From CAZIFG01 sp964539135 (lineage in GTDB: Bacteria; Margulisbacteria; Marinamargulisbacteria; GCA-2716485; CAZIFG01), in contig CAZIFG010000025.1 in assembly GCA_964539135.1 (NCBI GenBank), positions 1 to 16,828 of the forward strand: a DNA stretch of 16,828 bases. The letters run 5' to 3'. The notes below the pieces were generated by a model. The model was not told where the DNA came from, made no database searches, and was given only the letters and a program-made list of their open reading frames with translations. A program made the position numbers and the translations under genes. Below, piece by piece: positions 15,401 through 16,828 of the stretch (position 1 is its first letter; each line of letters opens with the position of its first letter).

Positions 15401-15495
15401 TAAAATGTTTATTTAATCCCAAAAAAGGTAGGTAGTGATAGCGGGGGGATTACACCCTCATGTTAAAAATTGCCATTTTTTGATAGACTTACAAT

Positions 15496-16395
15496 ATGCA
15501 ATTACTCTCTTCTCGATCGAAAATTTTCTTTTTTATGCTCCCTCTTTTTTTTGCCATTTCTATTGCACTTTATGCGTGGGGGGATGCTCAACCTGGCCCT
15601 ATTAAAGGGCCTCGTTATGATTTTGTGGTGGTTGGAGATAGCGAGGGGCCGGGGCCTCTAAAGCCTTTTATTAAAGGCACTCGAGGGCTTGATACGCATC
15701 TCATCGTTGGGGTTGGGGACCTTTTTCAACCGGCTACGCCTAAAACCTTTGCTCAACTTGATCGTATTTTTTCGCGATATTTACGCCCAGATATTACGTT
15801 TATCCCTGTAATTGGGAACCATGATGTTGAAGAAGGCCATACCAATACAGATGCTGGTCGCGAGCGTTTTAATGCTCATTTTGGACTCCCTACTGCATCG
15901 ATGGGGTATCGATTTATCGATTATGATCGCTATTCTTTTATAGTGCTCAATACCTATTTGGTGGGATATGAAAATCGTCTAGATCCGGATCAGCTGGATT
16001 GGCTTAAAGCCACCCTGGATATGGCCTATCAACAAGCGCCACAAAAGCCTGTTTTTATCATGATGCATCACGTTGTTCATGATGTTGGCCATCATGATCC
16101 GATTAAAAATGCGACAGCATTTAAGACTATTATTCATGGATATCCCAATGTTCGCGCTGTATTTCAAGGTCATGAGCATTTGTATCATCACACGTCTATC
16201 ACGACCCTTAATCATACGATTGACTACTATATTACAGGTGGGGCTGCGAATAATCTGTATGCGGGTACCCAAGGGATTGGGATTCATCATATGCTTGGTG
16301 TGCAAGTGGAGCCCTTTAAGGTCGTGCTTTTAGATAAAAAGGGTCGAATGATAACAAATCCAAAAGAGACATGGATTTCACGTATGTTTTATTAA
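15496..16395 (+). CDS. Exported calcineurin-like metallophosphoesterase
   Basis: 299 residues. A positively charged start and hydrophobic stretch (about 9-27), followed by AWGDAQP, look like a signal peptide or membrane anchor, so the enzyme should act in the periplasm. The metallophosphoesterase motifs are complete: GDS (D48), GD at 74-75, GNHD at 107-110, MMHH at 189-192 and GHEH at 225-228. These residues bind two metal ions and hydrolyse phosphate esters. The overall pattern, with GYRFIDYDRYSFIVLNT between motifs, resembles purple acid phosphatase-like secreted enzymes. The usual first-motif His or Gln is replaced: it reads DSE. The substrate is unknown. No Shine-Dalgarno site precedes the ATG. 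The 87 bases after it hold no gene that I can support. Confidence 0.9.
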   Translation: MQLLSSRSKIFFFMLPLFFAISIALYAWGDAQPGPIKGPRYDFVVVGDSEGPGPLKPFIKGTRGLDTHLIVGVGDLFQPATPKTFAQLDRIFSRYLRPDITFIPVIGNHDVEEGHTNTDAGRERFNAHFGLPTASMGYRFIDYDRYSFIVLNTYLVGYENRLDPDQLDWLKATLDMAYQQAPQKPVFIMMHHVVHDVGHHDPIKNATAFKTIIHGYPNVRAVFQGHEHLYHHTSITTLNHTIDYYITGGAANNLYAGTQGIGIHHMLGVQVEPFKVVLLDKKGRMITNPKETWISRMFY

Positions 16396-16482
16396 TGAAG
16401 ATACCAGACGTCTCTGTTTCTGAAGTAGCTATCGCTTAAAAAGGACCTGAGTCAAGAATAAGATAACGTGCTTTTTATTGTA

Positions 16483-16828
16483 TTATTCAATAACACCATC
16501 AAAGTCAACGTCCGCCAATCTATAATCATCTAGATATGCATTGGGTATTGTAGCTGCAGCTTGAGCCCCAGCTGGTTTAGGTTCAGCTGGTCTAGGTACA
16601 GAGGTGGCAACTTCTACTTTGTAAGGAGCTTCGTTCTCGCTTTCAGATATATCGACGGATTCCTCTTCCAGATCGATCTTAATCCCTATGGCCTCACACA
16701 TTTTTTGATGAAGTTTACAGGCTTTCGTTACTGCAGCGGCAATATCATCTGGTTTTGCGCGAAAACTGCCGCCTATACTGCCCCCAGTTAATAAAGGTTG
16801 GTAAGAGAGTCCAAGTGGTAGAATAGAG
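16483..16828 (-). CDS. C-terminal part of an acidic low-complexity protein, cut at the edge
   Basis: The frame is open from the right edge to a TAA at 16483-16485, giving about 114 residues of a longer protein. The first visible part, LPLGLSYQPLLTGGSIGGS, is encoded by the right copy of the inverted edge repeat. A short helical stretch follows (DDIAAAVTKACKLHQKMCEA), then an acidic segment (DLEEESVDISESENE), a Pro/Ala-rich linker, and an acidic-aromatic end (YLDDYRLADVDFDGVIE). An internal ATG at 16701 could be taken for the start, but the coding pattern clearly runs through it. I do not recognise the family. Low complexity and acidity recall secreted or surface proteins, but nothing proves this. 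Confidence 0.65.
   Translation of the reverse strand, partial: SILPLGLSYQPLLTGGSIGGSFRAKPDDIAAAVTKACKLHQKMCEAIGIKIDLEEESVDISESENEAPYKVEVATSVPRPAEPKPAGAQAAATIPNAYLDDYRLADVDFDGVIE
16772..16821 (-). repeat. Right copy of inverted edge repeat
   Basis: The reverse complement of this stretch equals 1-54 except for one base and a missing TTTT. Here it lies inside an open reading frame, encoding LPLGLSYQPLLTGGSI. Two copies facing inward at the two ends suggest members of a repeated gene family flanking the region, or a contig whose ends fall in a repeat. Confidence 0.75.

Noticed and set aside
15470..15495. TTGCCA and TACAAT as a promoter of the phosphoesterase
   Set aside because: Spacing is 14 bases rather than about 17, and the TACAAT box abuts the ATG.
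1..16828. The whole window as a composite transposon bounded by terminal inverted repeats
   Set aside because: There is no transposase or integrase, the right copy lies within a reading frame, and the interior carries a core respiratory operon. A repeated gene family or assembly break explains the repeat better.

Overview
The window reads as part of a chromosome of a Gram-negative, probably proteobacterial bacterium. It has a complete cbb3-type (high-affinity) cytochrome oxidase operon, moderate AT-richness, very tight gene packing and several accessory genes with a host-associated flavour: a eukaryote-like Ser/Thr kinase, an SNF2-type ATPase with an acidic tail, and an acidic protein cut by the right edge. 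The lineage cannot be fixed from sequence reading alone. No tRNA, rRNA, CRISPR array or transposase was seen. No gene-free stretch exceeds 300 bases; the longest are about 190 bases (12009-12198) and 169 bases (13128-13296), both very AT-rich.

Layout. At 1-73 is a 54-base sequence that recurs inverted at the right edge (16772-16821). At 79-2706 (+) is an SNF2-family ATPase, whose end overlaps the convergent maf gene (2678-3283, -). At 3323-10768 (-) lies one compact respiratory operon. In transcription order it is ccoI (copper P-type ATPase), ccoS, a fused ccoN-ccoO, ccoQ (only 54 codons), ccoP (short, one haem site), ccoG (Fe-S accessory protein) and a TauE/DsbD-like membrane protein; maf follows. 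Most junctions overlap by 1-20 bases. The order I-S-NO-Q-P-G differs from the classical NOQP-GHIS, and no ccoH/fixH is visible. Diverging from ccoI, with nearly overlapping starts, is a cysteine-rich regulator with a LuxR-type helix-turn-helix (10776-11267, +), a good candidate for control of the oxidase.

At 11301-13127 (-) are a PhnZ-like HD-domain (putative di-iron) protein, a four-helix membrane-protein gene interrupted by an in-frame TAG (12199-12642), and a MAPEG/YecN-like membrane protein. At 13297-16395 are a Ser/Thr kinase with a tandemly repeated insert in its C-lobe (+), a single-pass membrane protein of unknown function (-) and an exported metallophosphoesterase (+). At 16483-16828 (-) is the C-terminal part of an acidic low-complexity protein whose sequence contains the right inverted-repeat copy.

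How the genes work together: ccoI/ccoS deliver copper and support assembly, ccoNO/Q/P form the oxidase, ccoG reduces or handles copper, and the TauE-like protein probably takes part in maturation in place of the missing CcoH. The remaining genes show no clear shared pathway.
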